From: Streptomyces sp. AV19
GTDB taxonomy: Bacteria > Actinomycetota > Actinomycetes > Streptomycetales > Streptomycetaceae
DNA length: 38,596 bases
Direction: 5' to 3'
Assembly (NCBI RefSeq): GCF_015999245.1
Contig: NZ_JAEAMR010000015.1
Span: 85,313-123,908, forward strand
Both the position numbers and the translations under genes were made by a program. Every line of letters begins with the position of its first letter. Positions within the stretch are counted from its first letter, which is position 1. Below the pieces are notes generated by a model. The model was not told the DNA's origin. It did no database searches and worked only from the letters and a program-made list of their open reading frames with translations. Below, one piece after another: positions 1-7,443 of the stretch.

Positions 1-205
1 CGGCGTTTGAGGACGAGCGGCGAAGCCGCGATACGGGGTCCGGGGCGGAGCCCCGGAGGGGGCGCAGGGGCGCAGCCCCGCAAAGGGGGCCAGGGGCGGA
101 GCCCCGGTGGGGGCGCAGGGGGCAAAGCCCCCGCACCACCGCGCGGAGCGCGGTGCCGGCCCGGGCGGAGCCCGGAAGAAACGGTGAAAGGGCGGGGCCG
201 GGGCA
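1..205. repeat. Dispersed GC-rich intergenic repeat, copy 1
   Basis: Positions 1-56 match 19446-19501 with a single difference. The tail at about 171-198, with the motif gaaacggtgaaagggcgggg, recurs at 19504-19522. Between them are short GC-rich modules built around 'ggggcggagcccc', each able to fold back on itself. No open frame here has convincing coding character, so the apparent ORFs are products of high GC content. The left end runs off the window. Related copies lie at 19230-19522 and at the right edge. Its role is unknown; it may act in transcription termination or mRNA 3'-end stability. The rest of the stretch to the dodecin start at 348 shows nothing else I can name. Confidence 0.75.
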
Positions 206-347
206 AAAACCCACCCAGCACCCGCGCCATCCCGTCCCCCGAACGCCACACCACCCGCGCGCCCCCACCCCCACCGGGGCAGGCTGGGGTGACGGGCCCC
301 GGCACGAGGGAGCGGCCCACGCCGAAGAGCCCCACCAGGGAGAGGCC

Positions 348-560
348 ATGTCCAACCACACCTACCGGGTGACGGAGATCGTCGGCTCGTCCCCGGACAG
401 CGTGGACGACGCGATCCGCAACGCGATCGCCCGCGCCGCGCAAACACTCAGAGAGCTCGACTGGTTCGAAGTCACCCAGGTGCGCGGCCACTTGGAGAAC
501 GGCCGGGTCGCCCACGTCCAAGTGGGCCTGAAGGTCGGCTTCCGGCTGGAGGACTCATAA
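348..560 (+). CDS. Dodecin family flavin-binding protein
   Basis: A 70-residue protein, the usual size for dodecins, which form hollow dodecamers that bind and buffer flavins in the cytoplasm. The family pattern is visible: an N-terminal strand with 'YRVTEIVGSSP', a single amphipathic helix 'DDAIRNAIARAAQTLREL', then 'DWFEVTQVRGH' and 'HVQVGLKVGFRLE'. The Trp of 'DWFEV' is at the position that stacks on flavin, and the Gln of 'HVQVGLKVGF' is in the flavin-contacting strand. I chose the ATG at 348 because it follows a purine-rich 'aggagaggcc'-like stretch and gives the family length; an in-frame upstream extension would run into repeat DNA. A VOC gene starts two bases after the stop, so the two are probably co-transcribed. 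Confidence 0.93.
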   Translation: MSNHTYRVTEIVGSSPDSVDDAIRNAIARAAQTLRELDWFEVTQVRGHLENGRVAHVQVGLKVGFRLEDS

Positions 561-562
561 CC

Positions 563-952
563 GTGCCCACGCTCCGCGACAGCAAGGCATTCGGCAGCTT
601 CTCCGTCGACGACGTCCCCGAGGCGCTCCGCTTCTACGGCGGAACACTCGGCCTGGACGTCACCGAGGAGCACGGCCTCCTCCACCTCCACCTGGCCGGC
701 GGGGCGACCGTCCTGGTCTACCCCAAGGCCGACCACACCCCCGCCTCGTTCACCGTCCTCAACTTCCCCGTGCCCGACATCGAACGGGCCGTGGACGAAC
801 TGACGGGCCGGGGCATCGAGTTCGAGCACTATCCGGGCCTGGAGGCGGACGAGAAGGGTATCTTCCGCGGCGAAGGCCCCCTCATCGCCTGGTTCACGGA
901 CCCGGCCGGAAACGTGCTGTCCGTGCTCCAGGAGCAACTGCCCCCGGATTGA
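563..952 (+). CDS. VOC (glyoxalase/bleomycin-resistance fold) family protein
   Basis: A 129-residue single-domain VOC protein. The N-terminal half has 'SFSVDDVPEALRFYGGTLGLDVTEE', the second half 'LNFPVPDIERAVDELTGRGIEFE', and the end 'WFTDPAGNVLSVLQE', the standard beta-alpha-beta-beta-beta layout with the closing 'DPxGNxl' motif. VOC proteins bind metals and small electrophiles or drugs; the substrate cannot be told from sequence. The usual metal ligands are only partly evident (Glu in 'LSVLQE'). The GTG at 563 is preceded by 'ggagg' at about 548-552 within the end of the dodecin gene. This points to translation from a shared mRNA and supports an operon with dodecin. Confidence 0.85.
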   Translation: MPTLRDSKAFGSFSVDDVPEALRFYGGTLGLDVTEEHGLLHLHLAGGATVLVYPKADHTPASFTVLNFPVPDIERAVDELTGRGIEFEHYPGLEADEKGIFRGEGPLIAWFTDPAGNVLSVLQEQLPPD

Positions 953-1007
953 AGCGGACGCGGCGCGCGGCCCGGATGACCGATTCCGCCCCCCGGGACC
1001 GCCCCCG

Positions 1008-1073
1008 TGTCGGATCACGGCGTCGACCGGACGTCCGGGCGGCGACCGCCCCGTTCCACGGCATGATCGGTCC
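1008..1073 (+). promoter_or_regulatory. 66-nt 5' region resembling that of the 3042 esterase gene
   Basis: The 66 bases before the ATG at 1074 align without gaps to the 66 bases before the ATG at 3042 (2976-3041), with about 44 of 66 identical. The best block is 'tcacggcgtcg' near the far end, and both have 'catgatc' just upstream of the ATG. The latter could be a -10 element that would make the transcripts leaderless, and neither gene has a clear Shine-Dalgarno site. An Lrp/AsnC regulator gene lies between the two targets. The operator role is inferred. Confidence 0.5.
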
Positions 1074-1955
1074 ATGACCCGCGACATCAACGGCCTGCAC
1101 CACACGAGCGTCCTCACCCGCGACCTGGACGGACTGGCCAACGTCTACCACTCGTTCGGCTTCGTCCTGAGCCCCCGCTCCCGCCATCTGCTCAGCAAAA
1201 GCGAAGGAGCGGGACGGGACCCGGTCCCCACCTGTACCGCAAACCGCTGCGCCCTGTTCGGCGACTCCTACATCGAACTGCTGGGCATCGTCGACGAGTC
1301 GGCCCCCGATCCATGGCGCGCCCGGGCGGTGGCCGACCGGTACGAGGGGTTCCAGGCCGTCGCCTTCGAGACCGACGACGCGAGATCCTCCGGCCGCCGG
1401 CTGGCCGCCGCCGGGTTACCCGCCTCGGACGTCGTGGAGCTGGAGCGCGGCGCCGCCACCAGGGAGGGAAGACGCACCCTGCGGGCCCGCTTCATCCACC
1501 TCGACCCGGCGGCGACGGACGAGGGACGGGTCGGTATCGCCCAGCACCTGACCCGCGAGTACGTGCACCAGCCGCACTACCTCGACCATCCGAACGGCGC
1601 GCGCGGCATCGACGGCGTGCTGATCGTCGCCGACGACCCCGTCTTCACGGAGGTCGTGGACCGGTACGCGCGGATCCTCGGCGCGCCGCCCCGGTACGAA
1701 GGGCCGGTCGCCGGGCTGGAGATGGGCCGGGGACGGCTGGAGGTCGTCCGCGCCTCGGCGGCCGGTGAGGTGCTCCCCGGCGAGCCCGCGCCCGCCCCCT
1801 CCTACCTGGCGGCCATGACGATCCGGGTCGAGGACGTCGGCGTCGCCCGCGACGTCGTGGAGCGCAACGGGACGGCCACGCGCGCCACGGAGGACGGCTT
1901 CTTCGTCTCCGCGCGCGACACGCTCGGCGCCGGCCTGTTCTTCACGGCGCGGTGA
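1074..1955 (+). CDS. Two-domain VOC/glyoxalase-like protein with a TTA codon
   Basis: A 293-residue protein with two tandem VOC-like halves. It opens with 'INGLHHTSVLTRDLDGLANVYHS', has 'CALFGDSYIELLGIVD' near residue 65 and a central 'GIDGVLIVADDPVFTEVVDRYARIL', and closes with 'GLEMGRGRLEVV' and 'RVEDVGVARDVVERNG'. It resembles the glyoxalase-3-like family (PF13468), whose members are mostly uncharacterised; the substrate is unknown. Codon 115 (1416-1418, in frame) is TTA, the rare leucine codon read by the bldA tRNA in Streptomyces, so expression may be limited to late growth. There is no Shine-Dalgarno sequence; see the conserved upstream region. It ends 18 bases from the convergent Lrp/AsnC gene. 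Confidence 0.8.
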   Translation: MTRDINGLHHTSVLTRDLDGLANVYHSFGFVLSPRSRHLLSKSEGAGRDPVPTCTANRCALFGDSYIELLGIVDESAPDPWRARAVADRYEGFQAVAFETDDARSSGRRLAAAGLPASDVVELERGAATREGRRTLRARFIHLDPAATDEGRVGIAQHLTREYVHQPHYLDHPNGARGIDGVLIVADDPVFTEVVDRYARILGAPPRYEGPVAGLEMGRGRLEVVRASAAGEVLPGEPAPAPSYLAAMTIRVEDVGVARDVVERNGTATRATEDGFFVSARDTLGAGLFFTAR

Positions 1956-1973
1956 GCGCGGTCGTACGGGTCC

Positions 1974-2957
1974 TCAGGAGCCGCGGCCCGCCGGGATCGC
2001 GCCGAGGAGCAGGCCGAACGGTCCGGCGTACCGCGTGACCACGGCCGTCTCCACGGACCGGACGCCGTCCAGCGCTCCGATCCGCTCGTTCACGTAGTCG
2101 TACAACGCCATGTCGTCGCGGTAGACCATCACGGCCAGCAGCTGGTGCGGGCCGCTCGTCGCCCCGACGAACGTCGTACCGGGATCGTCGGCGAGCGCGC
2201 CGGCGACGGAGGCGATCCGGGAGGGGGTGACGGACAGCCACAGCAGGCACTGGGCCGAGTAGCCGAACAGGCGGGGATCGGTCGCGACGTCGAAACGGAT
2301 CGTCCGCGACTCGCGCAGCTCCTCCAGCCGTCGGCGGACGGCGGACTCGGACCAGCCGACGGTACGGGCCAGTTGGGGGTAGGCGGCCCGTCCGTCGAAG
2401 GCCAGTGCCGGCAACAGCCGCCGGTCGAGATCGGTGAGGGCCACGGGGGTGCCGTCACCGGCCGGCCGGCGGTGGCCGGTCAGGTGCCGCAACAGCCGCT
2501 GGGCGTCGGCGTGGACGACTCCCTGACGGCGCGTCAGCCCGGCGAGCGGTGCCGGTGCACCGTCCATCGTCCGGAAGAGACACACGATCTCCGTGCCGCT
2601 CGACACCAGGCACACCCACGGGGTGTCCGGCCGCCGCGCCAGCGCGTCGGCGACGGCAGGCGCGACGTCCGGCAGCACGCGCAGTCTCACCAGCCACTCC
2701 GCCTGCCCGGTACGGCTGCTGTCGGGCACGACCGTCACCCGGGCGACGCCGGAGCCGCGCAGGCGGTCGAAGCGACGGGCCACGGTGCGGTCGGAGACGC
2801 CGAGGACGTCGGCGATCCGCCGGAACGGGGCGCGTCCGTCCAATTGCAGAGCGTGCAGGATCCGCAGGTCGAGCGGGTCGACCGCGGCCGACGGCGTAAG
2901 CGGCGGCGTAAGCAGCGACGTCACCGGCGAGGTGACCGACGAAGTGACCGAATCCAC
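1974..2957 (-). CDS. Lrp/AsnC family transcriptional regulator, duplicated architecture
   Basis: A 327-residue DNA-binding regulator, about twice the length of a simple Lrp. It contains two winged-helix units: residues about 28-74 ('LDLRILHALQLDGRAPFRR' then 'VLGVSDRTVARRFDRL') and about 172-222 ('LDRRLLPALAFDG' then 'VGWSESAVRRRLEELRES'). Each is followed by a sensing (RAM-like) segment. Such double proteins are common in Streptomyces; the effector is unknown. The listed GTG start lies only a few bases after 'ggaggg', and the first 25 residues are low-complexity Val-Thr-Ser/Leu-Thr-Pro, so a later start such as the GTG at 2924 is possible. It diverges from the esterase gene and converges on the VOC gene, both plausible targets. 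Confidence 0.9.
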   Translation of the reverse strand: MDSVTSSVTSPVTSLLTPPLTPSAAVDPLDLRILHALQLDGRAPFRRIADVLGVSDRTVARRFDRLRGSGVARVTVVPDSSRTGQAEWLVRLRVLPDVAPAVADALARRPDTPWVCLVSSGTEIVCLFRTMDGAPAPLAGLTRRQGVVHADAQRLLRHLTGHRRPAGDGTPVALTDLDRRLLPALAFDGRAAYPQLARTVGWSESAVRRRLEELRESRTIRFDVATDPRLFGYSAQCLLWLSVTPSRIASVAGALADDPGTTFVGATSGPHQLLAVMVYRDDMALYDYVNERIGALDGVRSVETAVVTRYAGPFGLLLGAIPAGRGS

Positions 2958-2975
2958 CCCTCCAGGCTAGACCGA

Positions 2976-3041
2976 TGTCGATTCACGGCGTCGCCCGGGA
3001 GTTCGAGGAGCGAATGAGCGATTCCGGGCCATGATCCACTC
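2976..3041 (+). promoter_or_regulatory. 66-nt 5' region resembling that of the 1074 VOC gene
   Basis: This is the partner of 1008-1073, aligned at the same distance from the start codon. It lies in the 84-bp gap between the divergent Lrp/AsnC gene and the esterase gene. The block 'ttcacggcgtcg' at about 2982-2993 and 'catgatc' at 3030-3036 are shared. No good -35 hexamer is visible 17 bases from the putative -10, which fits an activator-dependent promoter. This is inference only. Confidence 0.5.
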
Positions 3042-4526
3042 ATGACCGACGACGACATACGCAACTCACGCCACACAGGCATCTCACGTCGCACCCTGCT
3101 ACGGGCCGGAGCCGTCGGAGCGGGCGCCCTCGCCTTCCCGACCCGCTTCGTGCGCGACCAACTCGCCCCGGACGCCCGGACGATCGTCACCACCACATCG
3201 GGCCGGGTCCGGGGCCGGGCCGCGGGCCCGGTCACCGCCTTCCGCGGCATCCCGTACGCGCGCGCCGACCGCTTCGCGGCGCCGCAGCCGGTCAAACCCT
3301 GGACGGGCATACGCGACGCCCTCGAACCGGGCCCCACGGCCCCCCAACTCACCTCTCCCCTGGCCCATGTGATGGGCGATTTCACCGTCCCCCAGTCCGA
3401 GGACTGCCTGTCGCTCAACATATGGGCGCCGCCCGGCACCGGACGACGCCCCGTGCTGGTGTTCCTCCACGGCGGCGGCTTCTGGACCGGCGGGGCGGGA
3501 CTGCCCTGGTACGACGGCGCGTCGCTCGCCGCCGCCGGCGACATCGTCGTGGTGACGATCTCCTACCGCCTCGGCACACTGGGCTTCCTGAGCCTCCCCG
3601 GGGTCAGCGAGCCCAACCTGGGCCTGCGCGACCAACTGGCGGGACTGCGCTGGCTCCACGACAACATCACCGCCTTCGGCGGCGACCCGTCCAACATCAC
3701 GCTCTCCGGCCAGTCGGCGGGCGGCTACTCCATCCTCGCCATGATGGCCAACCCCCGGGCCAAGGGCCTGTTCCACCGTGCCATCCTGCAGAGCGTCCCC
3801 TCCGGAATGCCGCCCGGCACCGCGGCGGAGGCGAAGACCGGCAGCGAACTCCTCCTCAAACACCTGGGCCTGGGCCCGGACGAAGGCGCCCGCCTGCGCA
3901 CCGTCCCGGTCGCCGACCTGCTCCGCGCCCAGAACGCCGTGGCCATGGAAACGGCCAGGCCGCTCAACGCGATCCCGCCCTTCCAGCCCGTCGCCGACGG
4001 CGACCTCGTGCAGGACGACCCGGTGCGCGCCGCGGGGGCGCGCACCGACGCCGGCATCCAGGTCATGCTGGGCAACACCCGCGACGAGGCGGCGGCGTAC
4101 ATCGTCGGCGACCCGGCGGTGGAGAAACTCACCCAGGACGACCTGAACAAATTCGCGACGCAATGGTTCGGCGACACCTCCCACGCCGAGCCACGCGGCC
4201 GAACAGTCACCCAAATCGTGGTCGACATGTGCACCCAACAGCTCTTCCGCAACCCGGAGGACCAGCTGGCGAAGCTCCTCACGGACCGCGGCAACACCCC
4301 CTGGCGCTACCAGTTCGACTGGTCCCCGAAGCACAGCGAGTACGACGCGTGCCACTGCATCGAACTCCCCTTCCTCCTCGGCTCCCCGGGCGCCTGGAAG
4401 GACGCCCCGATGCTCGGCGGCGAGCAGCCGGCCGCTCTGACCGGCGAAGTCCAGCGCGCGTGGGCGTCGTTCGCCCGCGACGGCAACCCGGGCTGGTCGG
4501 CGGGAACCGTCCACCACTTCAAGTGA
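3042..4526 (+). CDS. Secreted type-B carboxylesterase (TAT substrate)
   Basis: A 494-residue alpha/beta-hydrolase of the carboxylesterase type B family (PF00135). The N-terminus carries a twin-arginine signal, 'SRRTLLRAGAVGAGALAFP' (residues about 15-33), so the enzyme is probably exported folded. Landmarks are 'FRGIPYA', 'SEDCLSLNIW', the oxyanion-hole loop 'HGGGFW' (about 142-147) and the nucleophile elbow 'GQSAGG' with Ser near 225. The acidic residue is probably in 'NTRDEAA'; the histidine is probably in the 'CHCIELPFLLG' segment. Family members hydrolyse carboxylic esters, including p-nitrobenzyl and aryl esters; the natural substrate is unknown. It is divergent from the Lrp/AsnC regulator and likely co-regulated with the VOC gene at 1074. 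Confidence 0.93.
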   Translation: MTDDDIRNSRHTGISRRTLLRAGAVGAGALAFPTRFVRDQLAPDARTIVTTTSGRVRGRAAGPVTAFRGIPYARADRFAAPQPVKPWTGIRDALEPGPTAPQLTSPLAHVMGDFTVPQSEDCLSLNIWAPPGTGRRPVLVFLHGGGFWTGGAGLPWYDGASLAAAGDIVVVTISYRLGTLGFLSLPGVSEPNLGLRDQLAGLRWLHDNITAFGGDPSNITLSGQSAGGYSILAMMANPRAKGLFHRAILQSVPSGMPPGTAAEAKTGSELLLKHLGLGPDEGARLRTVPVADLLRAQNAVAMETARPLNAIPPFQPVADGDLVQDDPVRAAGARTDAGIQVMLGNTRDEAAAYIVGDPAVEKLTQDDLNKFATQWFGDTSHAEPRGRTVTQIVVDMCTQQLFRNPEDQLAKLLTDRGNTPWRYQFDWSPKHSEYDACHCIELPFLLGSPGAWKDAPMLGGEQPAALTGEVQRAWASFARDGNPGWSAGTVHHFK

Positions 4527-4538
4527 GCTGACGGAAAG

Positions 4539-4582
4539 GGCGGGGCGGGGCAGTACGGGCACGGGGCCGTACCGCCCCGCCT
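4539..4582. terminator. Hairpin between convergent genes
   Basis: A GC-rich inverted repeat, 'ggcggggcg' ... 'gtacgg' against 'ccgtac' + 'cgccccgcc', with a five-base bulge. It sits between the esterase stop (4526) and the stop of the convergent 2Fe-2S gene (4600), so it could terminate both. It has no T-run, as is usual in Streptomyces. Confidence 0.65.
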
Positions 4583-4599
4583 TGCCTACAGCCGGGTCG

Positions 4600-5310
4600 T
4601 CACCGCACACGCTTCCGGGGCGGGTGGCGCAGGACGCAGTCGCCGCACATGCCCGCGCCCGTCGGCACGCGGTAGTAGAGGCAGCAGGTGTCCCGTACGA
4701 ACGACGGGGTGCCCTCGGCGTCGGACTCCACGACTCCCGTGTCTTTGAGCAACGGGTGGGTGAAGAGGGCACGGGCCAGGGTCAGGGCCCGGTCCGCGTC
4801 GTCCGGGCGGCCCTGGTCCCGGCACCAGATGTGCAGGACGCGGAGGGCGCCCCCGAGGGAGGAACCGGCGTTGCCCCACATCAGGCGGGGCGAGACCGGG
4901 ACGACGTCCTGCATCAGGTCGTGCAGGGGGACCAGACGGGCGTCGATGACGGTCGTCGCGATCTGCCCGGCCGGATCCGGGGCGGGTGGCAGCAACGGCG
5001 CGCCCGGGAGCCAGAGGTCTTCCGGAGAGGTCAGGAGGGGCTGCCACCGGAGGGTGGAGAGGTCGGGGAGGCGCCCGGCGAGGGTCGCGGAGCCGAGGGC
5101 GATGGAGAGCAGGCGACTCGTGATGCCCTGGAAGGCGACGGACGCGGCGATGCGACGGTCGTCGGTACCGAGGCGCCGGCCCACGGCCTCCACCCTGAGC
5201 CGGACGGCGCCCTCGTCGAGCGGGAGGTAACCGCCGGCGCCGGCCAGCTCGTCGTCATCGGTGCGCAGCGCGAAGAAGGGTCCGATGGAGGCGAGTTCGT
5301 GCAGGCGCAT
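4600..5310 (-). CDS. FhuF-like (2Fe-2S) ferric iron reductase family protein
   Basis: A 236-residue protein whose C-terminus has the cysteine pattern 'CCLYYRVPTGAGMCGDC', two adjacent Cys followed by Cys-x2-Cys. This is the hallmark of FhuF-type proteins that bind a [2Fe-2S] cluster and reduce ferric iron released from siderophores in the cytoplasm. The upstream body ('GITSRLLSIALGSATLAGRLPDL', 'LMWGNAGSSLGGALRVL') also fits that family. I chose the ATG at 5310, giving 'MRLHELASIGPFF'. A longer in-frame extension to 5517 would run through the perfect terminator hairpin at 5394-5425, which makes it unlikely. No iron box is evident immediately upstream. Its metal link to the locus at 14-26 kb is only thematic. 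Confidence 0.82.
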   Translation of the reverse strand: MRLHELASIGPFFALRTDDDELAGAGGYLPLDEGAVRLRVEAVGRRLGTDDRRIAASVAFQGITSRLLSIALGSATLAGRLPDLSTLRWQPLLTSPEDLWLPGAPLLPPAPDPAGQIATTVIDARLVPLHDLMQDVVPVSPRLMWGNAGSSLGGALRVLHIWCRDQGRPDDADRALTLARALFTHPLLKDTGVVESDAEGTPSFVRDTCCLYYRVPTGAGMCGDCVLRHPPRKRVR

Positions 5311-5393
5311 GGGGAGTCCGTGTTCCTTCGGTGATCGGGGGGCGTGGCGGTCCGGGCCAGGGACACCTTGCCATCCCTGCTGCTCTTCATGCC

Positions 5394-5425
5394 GACAGGC
5401 GCCACACCGGGGTGTGGCGCCTGTC
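5394..5425 (-). terminator. Perfect 15-bp hairpin terminator
   Basis: The arms 'gacaggcgccacacc' (5394-5408) and 'ggtgtggcgcctgtc' (5411-5425) are perfectly complementary with a two-base 'gg' centre. The hairpin lies 25 bases beyond the stop of the sortase-anchored protein gene (minus strand) and before the 2Fe-2S gene start. It therefore most likely ends transcription of the former. Confidence 0.8.
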
Positions 5426-5449
5426 TCGTTCACGGCACGAAGTACGGCG

Positions 5450-6976
5450 TCAGTTGGCGCCGTTGCGACGCTTGCGGGCCGCGACCATGGCGCCGGAACC
5501 CGCGAGCAGGAGCGCACCGGCGCCGATGGCGGCGGGGAAGGCGGCGCTCGATCCGGTGCGGGCGAGGGTGTCGTCGGTGGCGGTGGTGCTGCTGGAGCCG
5601 GAGGTGGTGCCGGTGCCAGTGCCGGTGGTTCCGCCCGAGCCGCCGGTGCTGCCGGACGTGGTGTCCGAGGTGGAGGTCGCGGTGGCCGTGGCGGTGGCGG
5701 TGGCCGTCGGGCTGGCCGTGTCGGAGGGGGAGGGCGAGGAGGACGACTTCTTGGACGACGGTCTGTGAGTCGCCCGCGAAGTACTCGTTTTTTCCGTTGA
5801 CGGGCTTCTGGTGGTGCCGGAAGTGCCGTCTGTGGACGAGCAGGTGATCACCGGTACAAGCTTGTCGGCGTCTGTTCCGTCGATCTTGTACAGCGGCTTC
5901 CTGGCAAGAGCGGGCAGGGCCCTTGCGGTGATACGCAGTTGCGCAAAGTCGCCACCCGTGCCGACTGGACCGCCGCACTTTCCCTGAGCCTTCTGCAGCC
6001 AGAGGACGCCGTTGTTGGCCAGGTTGCGACGGCCACCGGCAAAGAGAGCTTCAACTGCCCACGCAGTGGATTCGGGGTTGTTGGGTTCATCCGGGTTACC
6101 AGTGTGGCTGAACCCTCCGTGTTCTCCCTTCCTTCTGTCGAGCCAGTCAAGGGCCTCCTTGACCAGGGTGTCCTTGGAGCCCTTGGGGGGCTCAGCCGGG
6201 CGACCCACGGATCGCAGCGCCTGCACTGCCATGCTCGTGCTGTCGACGTTGGAAATGCAGGAACGGGGCGGATCCATCCTGGACTTGGGATTGCTGCCCG
6301 TCACATTCGGATCGCTCGTGCCGCTGTTCTCCGGCCTCTCGACCAGCTTCAGCGGGAAGCCCCCGTCATCGCACTTGCTCCGCTCCAAGAACCCAACAGC
6401 CTTGTCCAATACTGTAGCGTCGCTGCCCGGTTGCCCCTTGGTCTTGTTGAGCGCCATGACGGCCCAGGCTTGGGCGAACTTGCTTGAGTTGCCGTCGGCA
6501 TCGTTCCCAACAAGGCCATTGGGCTGAACCGCCCTCTGGAGCATGTCAACAAGGTTGTGGCCGCCAAAGCTCGTCGGTTTGCGCTCCACGGCGAGGGCCA
6601 CCAAAGTCAGCTTCGCAGCACCCTCTATATTTGTCCGGCCATCAGCGGACTTGAGATAACTTGGCGTGTTGCCCTCGAGCCAAGTCGTCGCCCGCCCAGC
6701 CGCATCGCCCGAAGTCTTGGTGGCCGCCAGCCCCAGAACGGTCTCGGCCGTCAGGTCGATGTCCCCCCAGACGTTGTCACCGCCCTCGAACTGGCTCACC
6801 AGCCAGGCAGCAGCCGCGTTGGCGGGGATACTGTGCGGAGTCTCCTCGGCCCACGTCGATCTCTTGGGCGCATCATCGGCAAAAGCCATGCCCACCGTCC
6901 CGGTGGACAGCAGCGCCGCTCCGACCAGGGCGAGCGGGAGCACGGCTCCCCTGCCCGGACGTACGGACTGTGACAT
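5450..6976 (-). CDS. Secreted prenyltransferase/squalene-cyclase-repeat protein with LAxTG sortase signal
   Basis: A 508-residue surface protein. The start is the ATG at 6976, placed by 'gaggagag' at 6983-6990; a Sec signal 'LPLALVGAALLSTGTVGMAFA' follows. Residues about 45-355 hold alpha/alpha-toroid repeats with 'DGGF', 'GGFSHTG' and 'QAWAVMALN'/'STAWAVEALF' helices, as in prenyltransferase/squalene-cyclase folds and in cobalamin-binding intrinsic-factor-like proteins. Then comes a long Ser/Thr/Pro/Gly linker with TATATA and TGTGT runs, and finally 'LARTG', a hydrophobic segment and 'RKRRN'. LAxTG is the motif used by class E sortases in Streptomyces, so the protein should be attached to peptidoglycan. 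There is no terpene-cyclase catalytic Asp motif (DxDD), so a binding role is more likely than catalysis. Parts of the body (5930-6700) are less GC-rich than neighbouring genes. Confidence 0.85.
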   Translation of the reverse strand: MSQSVRPGRGAVLPLALVGAALLSTGTVGMAFADDAPKRSTWAEETPHSIPANAAAAWLVSQFEGGDNVWGDIDLTAETVLGLAATKTSGDAAGRATTWLEGNTPSYLKSADGRTNIEGAAKLTLVALAVERKPTSFGGHNLVDMLQRAVQPNGLVGNDADGNSSKFAQAWAVMALNKTKGQPGSDATVLDKAVGFLERSKCDDGGFPLKLVERPENSGTSDPNVTGSNPKSRMDPPRSCISNVDSTSMAVQALRSVGRPAEPPKGSKDTLVKEALDWLDRRKGEHGGFSHTGNPDEPNNPESTAWAVEALFAGGRRNLANNGVLWLQKAQGKCGGPVGTGGDFAQLRITARALPALARKPLYKIDGTDADKLVPVITCSSTDGTSGTTRSPSTEKTSTSRATHRPSSKKSSSSPSPSDTASPTATATATATATSTSDTTSGSTGGSGGTTGTGTGTTSGSSSTTATDDTLARTGSSAAFPAAIGAGALLLAGSGAMVAARKRRNGAN

Positions 6977-7443
6977 TCGGTTCTCTCCTCGGGATTTCAT
7001 CGGCGGGACGCCGAGGCGCAAGGGACCGGTGCGTCGAACGCCGCGCGGCAACGGTACGGGCGGCAGCCGCGCTGATCGGCGGCACAAAAGATCGTGAGAA
7101 CACAGGCGGACAACAGGCACGCGGACCGCGACTCCGCGTCCGCCCCACCCCCCGCCGGAGTCGTTCCTGCTCCGGCGCTCTCATGCCCCCTACCTCCCCC
7201 TCGAACCGTGCCCCCACCCAGTTCAGCCGTTCGAACGGAACGCTGGCACTGTACACCGACCGCAACAGCCGAAACACCGTCAATCACCCACCACCCCCGT
7301 GCCACCCCCGTGACGGAACGCGACACCCCAGGCGGCCGGATCACCACGCCCACCATCCATCGCCTCCTTGACTCCCCGTGAACCTCGGGCCAGCCTCCCC
7401 GTGACAACGATGTCGGACGCAGATATCGGATGACACGAGAGGC
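6977..7443. other. Divergent intergenic region, 467 bp
   Basis: This region separates the minus-strand sortase-anchored gene from the plus-strand mannosidase gene and must hold both promoters. A possible -35 'ttgact' occurs near 7368-7374. I see no confident -10 partner, operator, RNA or coding sequence. Confidence 0.5.

Noticed and set aside
7..372. Apparent ORF through the first repeat element
   Set aside because: Low-complexity Gly/Arg/Pro translation of a repeat; the dodecin start at 348 is far better supported.
5311..5517. N-terminal extension of the FhuF-like gene
   Set aside because: It would read through a perfect 15-bp terminator hairpin and adds no family sequence.
5600..5720. Short tandem repeats suggestive of a microsatellite or CRISPR-like array
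   Set aside because: They are simply the codons of the Thr-Ala and Gly-Thr linker of the sortase-anchored protein.
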